This document shows positions 1 through 10,198 of a DNA stretch of 64,000 nucleotides, one piece after another. The notes beneath the pieces were generated by a model. The model searched no databases. It was given only the letters and a program-made list of their open reading frames with translations, and was not told the DNA's origin. Both the position numbers and the translations under genes were made by a program. The stretch is taken from NCBI RefSeq assembly GCF_001812805.1, contig NZ_KV810470.1, forward strand, positions 155,214-219,213, in the 5' to 3' direction. The stretch comes from Corynebacterium sp. HMSC078H07 (lineage in GTDB: Bacteria > Actinomycetota > Actinomycetes > Mycobacteriales > Mycobacteriaceae). Positions within the stretch are counted from its first letter, which is position 1, and every line of letters starts with the position of its first letter.

Positions 1-1
1 G

Positions 2-1069
2 CGTAATCTGCGTGGTTTGCACAACGGGGAGTTTGCCCCGGCCACTGCCCAGAAGATCGACGTCACTGCCCCGGAGGGCGTGACCTCTGAAACCGTGGCA
101 GCGGACGATTCCCGCCTTGGTACTGCAGGCGCTCCGGCTGACCGAGTTGCGGCACAGGCATGGACATCCATGCCAGAGGCTCAGATTGTCACTGTTGCTG
201 CAGAAGCACAGCTGGACAAGCCGGTGGAAATCACCATCACCGGCGCAGGTGAGGGTGTGACCTCCTTCGGTGCTACCTCTATCCACGTCGGCCACCACGC
301 CGAGGCCACTATCGTGCTGCGCTACGTTGGTTCCGGCACCCACGCGGACAACGTGGAGTTCCTGCTTGAAGATGGTGCACAGGTCACCGTCGTCGTCGAC
401 GCCGACTGGGAGGACGACGCCGTCCACCTGTCCCACCAGATTGCCAAGGTCGGCCGCGATGCCGTACTTCGCCACAACACCGCCATCTTCGGCGGCGAGA
501 TTGTGCGTCTCGTCCCGCGCGTGGTCTTTGACGGACCCGGCGGTGATGCCGAACTGCTGGGCGTCTACTTCGCTGATGCAGGCCAGTACTTTGAGAACCG
601 CCTGCTCGTCGACCACGACGTCCCGAACTGCCGCTCCCGCGTGTTCTACAAGGGCGCTCTGCAGGGCGCGACCGCTGCGGAGAAGGAAGAGGCAGGCTCT
701 GCTTCGCGGACCCCAGAGGCACGTACCTGCTGGGTCGGTGACGTACTCATCCGCAAGGACGCCAACAACACCGATACCTACGAGACGAACAACAACCTGA
801 TCCTCACCGAAGGCGCGCGTGCTGACGCCATCCCGAACCTGGAGATTCAGACCGGTGAGATCGTTGGTGCCGGCCACGCCGCCACCGTGGGCCGCTTCGA
901 CGACCTCGAGCTGTTCTACCTCATGTCCCGCGGCATCCCAGCCGCCGAGGCTCGTCGCCTCATCATCCGCGGCTTCTTCTCTGAAGTCATCTCCCGCATC
1001 CCAGTCGAGTCCCTGCGCGAGGATCTGGAATCCCGCGTCGTCGACGAGCTCGCCAAGATCAACGCTTAA
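2..1069 (+). CDS. sufD: SufD, Fe-S cluster assembly scaffold subunit (5' end outside window)
   Basis: SufD is a subunit of the SufBCD scaffold on which iron-sulfur clusters are built in the cytosol. The open frame runs in from the window edge: the first five in-frame codons (R-N-L-R-G) continue into LHNGEF, a sequence typical of the middle of SufD, so the TTG at 17 is not the true start and the gene is truncated by the window. The remainder shows the repetitive beta-helix core and the C-terminal part with NTDTYETNNNLIL and the ARLLIIRGFF-like segment (here ARRLIIRGFF) shared by SufB/SufD. It is followed after 27 nt by sufC, and the operon continues with sufS, sufU and a DUF59 gene, so it works with these in cluster assembly. 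Identity is firm; the start is not visible. Confidence 0.95.
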   Translation, partial: RNLRGLHNGEFAPATAQKIDVTAPEGVTSETVAADDSRLGTAGAPADRVAAQAWTSMPEAQIVTVAAEAQLDKPVEITITGAGEGVTSFGATSIHVGHHAEATIVLRYVGSGTHADNVEFLLEDGAQVTVVVDADWEDDAVHLSHQIAKVGRDAVLRHNTAIFGGEIVRLVPRVVFDGPGGDAELLGVYFADAGQYFENRLLVDHDVPNCRSRVFYKGALQGATAAEKEEAGSASRTPEARTCWVGDVLIRKDANNTDTYETNNNLILTEGARADAIPNLEIQTGEIVGAGHAATVGRFDDLELFYLMSRGIPAAEARRLIIRGFFSEVISRIPVESLREDLESRVVDELAKINA

Positions 1070-1096
1070 AACTCCCCGAAAGCAGGTACCAACTCC

Positions 1097-1855
1097 ATGT
1101 CTACTCTGGAAATCAAGAACCTCCACGCGCAGGTGCTCCCTAACGAGGAGGACGGCGAGGCCAAGGAGATTCTCAAGGGCGTCAACCTCACCATCAACTC
1201 CGGTGAGACCCACGCCGTTATGGGCCCGAACGGCTCCGGTAAGTCCACTCTGTCCTATGTCATTGCCGGTCACCCGAAGTACGAGGTCACCGAAGGCGAA
1301 GTGCTTCTCGACGGCGAAAACCTCCTCGAGATGGAAGTTGACGAGCGCGCCCGTGCTGGTCTCTTCCTCGCCATGCAGTACCCGACCGAGGTGCCGGGCG
1401 TGAAGATGTCGCAGTTCATGCGCTCTGCCGTGACCGCCATCCGTGGTGAAGCTCCGAAGCTGCGTGAGTGGAACAAGGAACTGACCGAAGCCCGCGAGAA
1501 GCTGGCTATTGACAAGTCCTTCGCTCACCGCTCCGTCAACGAGGGCTTCTCTGGTGGTGAGAAGAAGCGCCACGAGGTTATGCAGCTGGATATCCTCAAG
1601 CCGAAGTTCGCTGTCATGGATGAGACCGACTCCGGCCTGGACGTCGATGCCCTGCGCGTCGTGTCTGAAGGCATTAACCGCTACCAGGATGAAACCAACG
1701 GCGGCATCCTCCTCATTACGCACTACAAGCGCATCCTCAACTACGTCACCCCGGACTTCGTTCACGTCTTCGCTGATGGACAGATCATCAAGACCGGTGG
1801 CGCGGAGCTGGCTGACCAACTTGAGGCTGACGGTTACGAGCAGTTCCTCAAGTAA
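1097..1855 (+). CDS. sufC: SufC, Fe-S assembly ATPase
   Basis: SufC is the cytosolic ABC-type ATPase that drives SufBCD; it has no membrane partner. At 252 residues it has the usual length. Visible motifs are Walker A GPNGSGKST (43-51), the SufC-type signature FSGGEKKR (151-158), Walker B FAVMDETDSGLD (171-182, catalytic E176) and the H-loop histidine in ITHY (209). The ATG at 1097 follows a purine-rich stretch (GAAAGCAGG) and gives the standard N-terminus MSTLEIKNLH. It lies between sufD and sufS in one transcription unit and is probably expressed with them. Confidence 0.97.
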   Translation: MSTLEIKNLHAQVLPNEEDGEAKEILKGVNLTINSGETHAVMGPNGSGKSTLSYVIAGHPKYEVTEGEVLLDGENLLEMEVDERARAGLFLAMQYPTEVPGVKMSQFMRSAVTAIRGEAPKLREWNKELTEAREKLAIDKSFAHRSVNEGFSGGEKKRHEVMQLDILKPKFAVMDETDSGLDVDALRVVSEGINRYQDETNGGILLITHYKRILNYVTPDFVHVFADGQIIKTGGAELADQLEADGYEQFLK

Positions 1856-1902
1856 GCAACATCCACATCATGAGTCGCGCGACAACATCGCGCGATACGT
1901 AG

Positions 1903-3617
<1,715 letters not shown>

Positions 3618-4043
3618 ATGGCAGAGAACACTGAGACCACCGATCCTACCGACCCGTACCAGGACCAGAACGCGTCCTTCGACGGCGGTGCTGTCAAACC
3701 TGAGCAGACTGAAGAGCAGATTGCTAAGGTCTTCGACATCACCGAGTATCTCCGCGACGTTATCGACCCAGAGCTCGGCATCAACATCGTTGATCTGGGC
3801 TTGGTCTACGACGTCTGGCTCGATGAGATTGACGGCAAGAACACCTGCGTCATTAATATGACGCTGACTTCCCCGGCCTGCCCGCTCACCGACGTGATTG
3901 GCGAGCAGATTGAGGACGTCATCGTGGGCAACAAGCTTGCTGAGGCCGTCCAACTCAACTGGGTATGGATGCCGCCGTGGGGCCCGAACATGATTACTGA
4001 GGAGGGCCGCGAGATGCTCCAGGCCCTCGGCTTTGCCGTCTAG
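3618..4043 (+). CDS. sufT: SufT-like DUF59/MIP18 family Fe-S maturation protein
   Basis: DUF59 proteins help mature Fe-S proteins, probably by carrying or inserting clusters. This 141-residue protein has a charged 35-residue N-terminal extension and then the MIP18 core: VIDPELGINIVDLGLVYDV (about 48-66), the conserved cysteine in LTSPACPLTDVIG (C88) and the C-terminal WMPPWGPNMITEEGREML. The start codon abuts the sufU stop (TAG ATG), so it is the last gene of the suf operon. The next gene, ptsF, is convergent; I see no clear terminator hairpin in the 120 nt between them. The name sufT rests on domain and context. Confidence 0.9.
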   Translation: MAENTETTDPTDPYQDQNASFDGGAVKPEQTEEQIAKVFDITEYLRDVIDPELGINIVDLGLVYDVWLDEIDGKNTCVINMTLTSPACPLTDVIGEQIEDVIVGNKLAEAVQLNWVWMPPWGPNMITEEGREMLQALGFAV

Positions 4044-4163
4044 ATTCGACTGCAAGCCCTCTTTCCATCAGTCCGAGATGCTGTAGGTCTTTGTTCCATG
4101 ACCTGCCGCGCATTCGGGCTGACGGTTTCTTTTCCCTAATGGGCGGGCGCCTTAGCCATACCG

Positions 4164-6164
4164 CTACTTCTCAGCTGGTGTGGATGCCGGATTCAGGGCG
4201 GAAGAGATGATGCTGACAGCCTCTTCCTTAGTTGTGGCGGATTCGAGGCGGGCTCGGAAGTCTTCTTTCATGATGGCCCTAGCCAGCTTGGAGAGCAGCT
4301 TGAGATGCTGCTTGCCGGCGTCGTCTGGCACGGCAATGAGGAACACCATCGTTGTTGGCTCCTCGCCTTCCGCCCATGTGATGCCTTTGGGGAGGCGAGC
4401 AAAAGCCAACGTAGGAGTTGCCACACCCGCAGACCGGGCATGTGGGATGGCCACGCCATGCCCCACCCCGGTGGAATGCTTCGATTCCCGCTCAAGGGCT
4501 GCATGAACCACTGCAGAGGGATCAGACATGCGACCTGAAACAAGCTGAACAAGTGCTTGGATGGTCTCTTCGCGGCTATTTCCCAGGTTGCGGTCGAGGC
4601 TCACCGTCTCGACAGATAGCAGTGGTTGGTCCTGGGCCGATGCTTCCGGGACGGTGACATGAGATTCGTGTGCGGCGTTCTGTTCACTCTTGTTCTCGCT
4701 CCAGCTCTGAGATTTCCTATTTTGGGTAAATCCAATCAACAGGAGCATCACCGAAGCACAGACGACGACGCCGATGAGCAATGCTGCGAAGAAGCCTATG
4801 ACGTTGTCGACAGCGCCAAGCATCGCAACGATGGGACCGCCATGCATGACATGGTCCTTGACCCCAAATGCACCTGCCAAGGCGCCCGCCACCGCACCGC
4901 CGATGACGTTTGCCGGAATGACCTGTAGCGGACGTGCAGCGGCAAGAGGAATTGCGCCTTCAGTAATGCCGAAGAACCCCATGAAGAGCGCGGCGATTCC
5001 GGCGTCTTTTTCTGCTTTGTTGAACCAAGCGCGGCGGACTAGGGTGGCAACTCCCACCGCCAAGGGCGGTACAGCGATAGCGGTAGCGGCCATGCCCATT
5101 GGTGCCGCATTGCCCGCGGCAATCATGCCACCACCAAAGAGGAAGGCAGTTTTGTTGAAGGGGCCTCCCATGTCGAATGCGATCATCGCGCCGATAACGA
5201 GACCAAGGACTATGACAGAGGAGCCTTCCATCCCTGCGAGATACTCGGTCAGTGCTTCAAATGCCCCGGCTACGGGCGCGCCGACGAAGTAAATGAAGAT
5301 AAGCCCAACGATGAGTGTGGTGAAAATCGGTATCACGATGATCGGCCAAATTGGGGCGATGTACTTGTTGACGGGGATCTTCTTAATCCCCAGGGCCACG
5401 TAGCCGGATAGGATGCCTGTAACAATGCCTCCCAAGAATCCGGCACCGGCCTCGGAACCGTACAGCGAGCCAGTCGTCGCGATAAGACCGGTGATGAGTC
5501 CTGGCGCCAACCCGGGACGGTCTGCAATGCCAACTGCGATATAGCCGGAAAGAACCGGCACCATGAGTGAGAAGGCTAAGCCGCCCAGTTCGTTCAGAGT
5601 ATTCCAGAACGAATCTTCTGGGATCGCCAAACCCTCGGGCGTAGGTGTTCCTCCGATCGATAGTGCAACCGCGATGAGGAGACCACCGGTCACCACGAAC
5701 GGGATCATGTGGGAAACACCGTTCATCAAAGCCTTGTAAAGGGTCTGGCCCAGTGCTGGGAACCCAGTGGCGCTAGCGGAGCGCTCTTTGTCCTCAGCAG
5801 CTTGTGGCGATTTGCTTGAGGTCTTTCCTTTCCATTTCGCCGCTGATAGGGATCGGGTAAGAAGTTCCTTTGGATGCTTGATTGCTTCATCGACGCCAGT
5901 AGCTGCCAAACGTTTACCGTGGAAGCGGTCCTTTGCAATTACGGTGTCGGCGCCAATCACGATGGCATCGGCTTCGTCGATGTCTTTCGCGCTAAAGGTA
6001 CCTTCAACACCGATTGAGCCGTGTGTCTCAATCTTGATACGGTAGCCAAGCTCTGCGGCAGCAGCTTCGAGATTCTCGGCCGCCATGTAGGTATGGGCAA
6101 TGCCAGTGGGGCAGGCGGTAATCGCGAGGATCAACGGTGGTTTCGATGTGTCTGAAGTGCTCAT
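4164..6164 (-). CDS. ptsF: PTS fructose-type transporter EIIBCA
   Basis: Membrane permease of the phosphoenolpyruvate phosphotransferase system that imports and phosphorylates a hexose, most likely fructose. The 666 residues fuse three domains in the order B-C-A. EIIB is N-terminal with ITACPTGIAHTYMAAENL and phospho-accepting C18; the middle (about 140-470) is a fructose-family EIIC with eight to ten hydrophobic helices; the C-terminal EIIA ends the protein with GVAIPHARS, phospho-histidine H575. No fruK, fruR or general PTS gene lies nearby, so it stands alone here. The ATG at 6164 sits 6 nt after a TACATT hexamer, suggesting a leaderless transcript. Sugar specificity is inferred from family only. 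Confidence 0.93.
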   Translation of the reverse strand: MSTSDTSKPPLILAITACPTGIAHTYMAAENLEAAAAELGYRIKIETHGSIGVEGTFSAKDIDEADAIVIGADTVIAKDRFHGKRLAATGVDEAIKHPKELLTRSLSAAKWKGKTSSKSPQAAEDKERSASATGFPALGQTLYKALMNGVSHMIPFVVTGGLLIAVALSIGGTPTPEGLAIPEDSFWNTLNELGGLAFSLMVPVLSGYIAVGIADRPGLAPGLITGLIATTGSLYGSEAGAGFLGGIVTGILSGYVALGIKKIPVNKYIAPIWPIIVIPIFTTLIVGLIFIYFVGAPVAGAFEALTEYLAGMEGSSVIVLGLVIGAMIAFDMGGPFNKTAFLFGGGMIAAGNAAPMGMAATAIAVPPLAVGVATLVRRAWFNKAEKDAGIAALFMGFFGITEGAIPLAAARPLQVIPANVIGGAVAGALAGAFGVKDHVMHGGPIVAMLGAVDNVIGFFAALLIGVVVCASVMLLLIGFTQNRKSQSWSENKSEQNAAHESHVTVPEASAQDQPLLSVETVSLDRNLGNSREETIQALVQLVSGRMSDPSAVVHAALERESKHSTGVGHGVAIPHARSAGVATPTLAFARLPKGITWAEGEEPTTMVFLIAVPDDAGKQHLKLLSKLARAIMKEDFRARLESATTKEEAVSIISSALNPASTPAEK

Positions 6165-6170
6165 GAGGCC

Positions 6171-6176
6171 AATGTA
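6171..6176 (-). promoter_or_regulatory. -10 element for ptsF (leaderless)
   Basis: Reads TACATT on the minus strand, 6 nt before the ptsF ATG at 6164; no room for a ribosome binding site, so transcription probably starts at the start codon. Confidence 0.5.
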
Positions 6177-6311
6177 GTCACATTGAACTTCGTGGATAGA
6201 TCAAACGCGCCGAAAAGGGCTTCACGAATCCACAGTGGCTTTGCAGCAGGAAGCCCGACTACGTGGTGAAGGGAGTTCTATCGTGGGTTCGGGTTTAACT
6301 GCCCTGGTTGC

Positions 6312-6317
6312 TAGACT
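6312..6317 (+). promoter_or_regulatory. -10 element for the ABC-F gene (leaderless)
   Basis: TAGACT lies 8 nt before the GTG at 6326. It decides the start: the TTG at 6308 lies upstream of the hexamer, while the GTG fits a leaderless transcript. Confidence 0.55.
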
Positions 6318-6325
6318 GTTTCGAC

Positions 6326-7957
6326 GTGATTGTGACCAATGATTTCGAGGTGCGCGTAGGTGCACGCACGCTTCTCGACGCCCCTGGCCAGCACCTTCGC
6401 GTCCAACCGGGAGACCGCATCGGCCTCGTCGGGCGCAACGGTGCGGGTAAGACCACCACGATGCGCATTCTGGCAGGGGAGACCGAGCCCTATGGTGGCT
6501 CTGTGACCCGTTCCGGCCCCATTGGTTACCTGCCCCAGGATTCCCGTGAGGGCAACATTGAGCAGACCGCACGTGAACGCGTGCTCTCCGCACGAGGCCT
6601 CGATGACATCAAGCGCCGCATGGCCAAGCAGCAAGAGCTTATGGAAACCGCCACGGACGATAAATTCCGCGACAAGGCCATCCGTAAGTTCTCTCGCTTG
6701 GAAGAGGAGTATCACGCTCTCGGCGGCTATGAGGCGGACTCCGAATGCGCGCAGATTTGCGATAACTTGGGCCTTCCGCAGCGCGTCCTCGACCAACAGC
6801 TCAAGACGCTGTCCGGCGGTCAACGCCGCCGTGTGGAGCTAGCGCAGATTCTTTTCGCGGCCTCAGCTGGCTCCGGCAAGTCTCAGACCACGCTGCTTCT
6901 CGACGAGCCCACCAACCACCTCGACGCAGACTCCATCACCTGGCTGCGCGGCTTCTTATCCAAGCATGAAGGCGGCTTGGTCATGATTTCGCACGACGTG
7001 GACCTGCTGGAGGCCGTGTGCAACAAGGTCTGGTTCCTGGACGCCGTGCGTGCCGAGGCCGATGTCTACAACATGGGCTTCAAGAAGTACCTTGACGCCC
7101 GCGCGACCGATGAGGCTCGCCGCCGTCGCGAACGTGCCAACGCGGAGAAGAAGGCTGCAGCGTTGCAGAAGCAAGCCGCCAAGCTGGGCGCGAAGGCCAC
7201 GAAGGCTGCCGCTGCCAAGCAGATGCTCCACCGAGCTGAGCGCATGATGAACGAGCTCGATGATGTGCGCGTGGCGGATAAGGTGGCCAACATCAAATTC
7301 CCGGAGCCAGCTCCATGCGGTAAGACCCCGATGAACGCCAAGGGCCTGACTAAGATGTATGGCTCTCTCGAGGTTTTCGCCGGCGTGGACTTGGCCATTG
7401 ATAAAGGCTCACGTGTGGTTGTGCTGGGCTATAACGGCGCTGGTAAGACGACGCTGCTGAAACTGTTGGCGGGTGTTGAGCGCACCGACGGCGAGGGCGG
7501 TATCGTCACTGGCCACGGGCTGCGCATCGGCTACTTTGCGCAGGAGCACGACAACATCGATCCGGATAAAACGGTGTGGGAGAACACCATCGAAGCTTGC
7601 CCGGATGCTGGTCAGCAGGATCTGCGCGGCCTACTCGGCGCCTTCATGTTCTCCGGCGACAAGCTCGAACAACCTGCTGGCACGCTCTCCGGCGGTGAGA
7701 AAACCCGACTATCCCTGGCAACGCTGGTGTCCTCGCGTGCGAACGTGCTGCTTCTCGACGAGCCCACAAACAACCTCGATCCCCAGTCCCGTGAGCAGGT
7801 CCTTGATGCTCTGGGCACCTACACCGGTGCCGTCGTCTTGGTGACCCACGATCCAGGCGCAGTGAAAGCACTCAACCCTGAGCGCGTCATCATCATGCCG
7901 GACGGCGATGAGGACCTGTGGAACGATGAGTACATGGAGATTGTTGAGCTCGCTTAA
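6326..7957 (+). CDS. ABC-F family ATPase (Rv1473-like)
   Basis: ABC-F proteins are soluble tandem ATPases that bind the ribosome near the E site and modulate translation; some give antibiotic resistance. From GTG 6326 the protein has 543 residues with two nucleotide-binding domains: Walker A GRNGAGKTT (36-44) with signature LSGGQRRR (about 162) and DEPTNHLD, then Walker A GYNGAGKTT (from 368) with LSGGEKTR and DEPTNNLD. The linker (about 250-310) is strongly basic and alanine-rich, as in ABC-F inter-domain linkers. No transmembrane segment is present. The longer TTG-initiated form (6308) is less likely because of the -10 hexamer position. It is divergent from ptsF. Which ABC-F subfamily or drug, if any, cannot be told from sequence. 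Confidence 0.9.
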   Translation: MIVTNDFEVRVGARTLLDAPGQHLRVQPGDRIGLVGRNGAGKTTTMRILAGETEPYGGSVTRSGPIGYLPQDSREGNIEQTARERVLSARGLDDIKRRMAKQQELMETATDDKFRDKAIRKFSRLEEEYHALGGYEADSECAQICDNLGLPQRVLDQQLKTLSGGQRRRVELAQILFAASAGSGKSQTTLLLDEPTNHLDADSITWLRGFLSKHEGGLVMISHDVDLLEAVCNKVWFLDAVRAEADVYNMGFKKYLDARATDEARRRRERANAEKKAAALQKQAAKLGAKATKAAAAKQMLHRAERMMNELDDVRVADKVANIKFPEPAPCGKTPMNAKGLTKMYGSLEVFAGVDLAIDKGSRVVVLGYNGAGKTTLLKLLAGVERTDGEGGIVTGHGLRIGYFAQEHDNIDPDKTVWENTIEACPDAGQQDLRGLLGAFMFSGDKLEQPAGTLSGGEKTRLSLATLVSSRANVLLLDEPTNNLDPQSREQVLDALGTYTGAVVLVTHDPGAVKALNPERVIIMPDGDEDLWNDEYMEIVELA

Positions 7958-8003
7958 AGACTAATTCTCAAATATGGCTCTATCCTTGTTCTACATCCTG
8001 GGC

Positions 8004-8009
8004 TAGACT
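8004..8009 (+). promoter_or_regulatory. Candidate -10 for the gene at 8126
   Basis: TAGACT in the gap after the ABC-F gene. It would give a 5' leader of about 110 nt ending in the GAGGAAGAAG ribosome binding site. No convincing -35 is visible. Confidence 0.35.
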
Positions 8010-8125
8010 CGAGCTCACAATCACACACACCGCTCAAGACTCTTCTCTTGGGTCCTTCCGCTTCCCACGCACAGGGTCTAGAAGTGGTCAGACCCCGACG
8101 TGCTGCCGCAGGAGAGGAAGAAGTC

Positions 8126-8881
8126 ATGAGCACCGCCGATCGCCTCGGTTCTGTCATCGAACCGCTACTCACCGGATTAGTGAGCAAACGACCTGAAGTC
8201 CGCGTGGACTGGGCCTACACCGAGTTGAAAGAGGGCATTGAGTCAGGTCAGTGGGATGACCATCTCGATCAGATTCGTGACCGCCTTAACGGTTACCTGC
8301 GTACAGAGAAGGTGTGGACTAAGGCGTTGTCCGCTAGGTTGCTGAATGTCCTCGCGGCGGCAGGCCACTTCCATTACGAGGACTACCTTGCCTTCCGCGC
8401 GTGGTATGTCACAGAGGAAGACACACGCGGCATTGTCAAAGACATCGGTCCTATCTTGGCCGTTGGTTATGGCGCCGACTACGTAGAAACCTGCGTCCGC
8501 AAGGGAATGATCCCGCCCGTCGAAGCGGCAGCAATTATCTCGTGCCGCCTTCGCGCTCCCGGCGGGGTGTGGCATGACGACGAGGGGGTGCGCTTAGCGC
8601 GCGCTGCCTGCGCCACGATTGGAGAAAGCACCTCGCCACATATTCTCGAAATCTGGATCGAGCGGCTGAGCGATACCGTCCTCGCCGAAGGCGTGCGTAA
8701 CGGCAACCGCGAAGTAGTGGAAAACTTCGCCCAATTCCTTAAGACCACGGGCGACTTGATCCGCAGCGAGCCCGAGAAGTGGGGAATTGATGATGAACGC
8801 GCGCAGCTGGCCCTGCCGTTGATTGCGGAGCTCGAGGAGCAACTGGGCACTGCCAGTAACTACCGAGAAGCAGCGCCATAG
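8126..8881 (+). CDS. Conserved hypothetical protein
   Basis: A 251-residue soluble protein that I do not recognise. It has no signal peptide, membrane helix or catalytic motif I can name; the composition is mixed alpha-helical with many acidic residues and a helical C-terminus ending in ELEEQLGTASNYREAAP. The start chosen is ATG 8126 (MSTADRLGSVIEPLL), which has a strong ribosome binding site (GAGGAAGAAG) 4 nt upstream; the open frame extends back to 8048, but that part is basic and low-complexity. It overlaps the end of the convergent gene at 8860 by 22 nt. Codon usage resembles its neighbours, so it is very probably real. Confidence 0.75.
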   Translation: MSTADRLGSVIEPLLTGLVSKRPEVRVDWAYTELKEGIESGQWDDHLDQIRDRLNGYLRTEKVWTKALSARLLNVLAAAGHFHYEDYLAFRAWYVTEEDTRGIVKDIGPILAVGYGADYVETCVRKGMIPPVEAAAIISCRLRAPGGVWHDDEGVRLARAACATIGESTSPHILEIWIERLSDTVLAEGVRNGNREVVENFAQFLKTTGDLIRSEPEKWGIDDERAQLALPLIAELEEQLGTASNYREAAP

Positions 8882-9444
8882 AAGCGCACCCTCGTTACTT
8901 CGGTCCAACTACCGCGTTGCCATGGGTAGCGGTCAGGCGATGCTTGGACCGGTTCGCTGAGGACTAAGAGGGTATCGGTTCCAGCTGGGCCACCGACCGT
9001 GAGTTCACCTTCGCTTATCACAATCGCCGATTCGAAGGTACGGTCCGCCCGCTTGCTGCGAACAACAGTCATCGGTACCTCAACGAAGACAGTTTTTCCG
9101 CGCCGCAAAACCGTGAGTTCGTTGGTCACATAGCTAGGTCGAATGCGTTCGGCAGCAATTAAGCCCCACACAAAGACGATGGCCCAGAGCGACAGTAGCA
9201 ACGCTACAATCCGCAGAACGCGCGTGGGCAGAAGAAGGTGCACAACGACCATTTCAATCACCAACACCGAAGTGATGAATCCGAGCATCTGTAGCCTGCC
9301 CGGAGGGTGGGAAAGTGCCACCGCGCCGGTGGGAATCAAAGTCTGGCCCCGCAACCAACGCCACAGATCCTGGTAAAGGCCCACTTCATACTTGGCAAGG
9401 CGAAATCCAGGATGTTTCTCCACAAACCGCCAGGCGTTAGCCAC
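8860..9444 (-). CDS. Hypothetical membrane protein, two transmembrane helices
   Basis: A 194-residue protein of unknown function. After a 50-residue N-terminal cytosolic part come two adjacent hydrophobic helices (about 52-72, MLGFITSVLVIEMVVVHLL, and 78-97, IVALLLSLWAIVFVWGLIAA), then a soluble C-terminal half rich in beta-strand residues (YVTNELTVLRRGKTVFVEVPM), reminiscent of small bacterial PH-like membrane proteins; that resemblance is impression only. It starts at GTG 9444, preceded by GGGAGG 5 nt upstream. The merR gene lies 190 nt upstream on the same strand; that gap holds nothing I can name. Confidence 0.65.
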   Translation of the reverse strand: MANAWRFVEKHPGFRLAKYEVGLYQDLWRWLRGQTLIPTGAVALSHPPGRLQMLGFITSVLVIEMVVVHLLLPTRVLRIVALLLSLWAIVFVWGLIAAERIRPSYVTNELTVLRRGKTVFVEVPMTVVRSKRADRTFESAIVISEGELTVGGPAGTDTLLVLSEPVQASPDRYPWQRGSWTEVTRVRFYGAASR

Positions 9445-9634
9445 GAAAGCCTCCCACCAAAGCCTCGAGTGCTACACCTTGCGCACCTTTTGTCGGAGTG
9501 TCTGCCACGGTCAGCGGAGCATTGCCAGGCCGGAGCGTTGGGTAGATTCCTCGCATCAAACCCCGTGGAAGTAGGGACTGCAGGTTGTCGACGATGCGCG
9601 CAACCCCACGATCTTGCGGAGACAGCGAGCCAAG

Positions 9635-10126
9635 CTATCGCCATAAGGTTTCACCTTCACGGAGAGCTGCAAGGCAGTCGTCGTCGGCGAGGTTCTGTCG
9701 CAGCTGCTCCCAGGTGGCGGATGTAGCTACTCCAGTAAATGCCATGAGATCCCAGGAATTTAGTTCGAGTTGAAGCATTGCCGGATCCTCGATGACCTGG
9801 CTGAGGGAGTCGCGGATATCCTCTGGTGTCCCTTTGGGGGCTCGAGAAAGGGCACGCAGACGTTCTCGTTGCTGCTGCAGCCGAGCAATGCGCTCATCCA
9901 GCATGCTAAACGAGCGCTCGACCGCATCGGGAGATGAGACATTAGCGATCGGGACGCCGGCGTCGATAAGTGCACGCGCACGCAGCACCGAAGCCAGATC
10001 AGAGACAGAATAGTCGCGATAGTTTCCGCTGGTACGTGCGGGTTCAGGAACTGCGCCCGTCTCGTGCAAATGCCGTACAGAACGAACTGAGCATCCAGCG
10101 ACCGCAGCGACGTCCGATATCTTCAT
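9635..10126 (-). CDS. MerR family transcriptional regulator
   Basis: DNA-binding regulator with the MerR winged-helix N-terminus: MKISDVAAVAGCSVRSVRHLHETG (1-24) is the helix-turn-helix and YRDYSVSDLASVLRARALIDAGVP the second helical pair, followed by a coiled-coil dimerisation helix (about 80-105, LDERIARLQQQRERLRAL). The C-terminal 60 residues form a short effector part with no cysteine metal site, so the signal is more likely organic than metal. Start ATG 10126 is preferred over 10147, because the latter lies within the promoter: a 19-bp-spaced -35/-10 pair overlapped by a perfect palindrome (10133-10163) leads to 10126. This is the classic MerR autoregulation geometry. Its target beyond itself is unknown; the downstream gene at 8860-9444 is a candidate. 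Confidence 0.88.
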   Translation of the reverse strand: MKISDVAAVAGCSVRSVRHLHETGAVPEPARTSGNYRDYSVSDLASVLRARALIDAGVPIANVSSPDAVERSFSMLDERIARLQQQRERLRALSRAPKGTPEDIRDSLSQVIEDPAMLQLELNSWDLMAFTGVATSATWEQLRQNLADDDCLAALREGETLWR

Positions 10127-10132
10127 AGGACA

Positions 10133-10163
10133 AAGTTGAACCCTCACATTGTGTGAGGGTCAA
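10133..10163 (-). promoter_or_regulatory. MerR-type promoter with palindromic operator
   Basis: On the minus strand -35 TTGACC (10158-10163) and -10 CAACTT (10133-10138) are separated by 19 bp, the over-long spacer typical of MerR-controlled promoters. The spacer holds a perfect 9-bp inverted repeat, ACCCTCACA / TGTGAGGGT (10140-10148 and 10152-10160) with a 3-nt centre. The -10 is 6 nt from the merR ATG, so the mRNA would be leaderless. Strong candidate autoregulatory operator. Confidence 0.8.
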
Positions 10164-10198
10164 GTGCTTGGTGAAAACTAATCCGACTTGGTGGGGCC

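Noticed and set aside
9336..9644. 102-codon minus-strand frame between merR and the 9444 gene
   Set aside because: Cys/Arg/Ser-rich shadow composition, overlaps the 9444 gene in another frame, no ribosome binding site.
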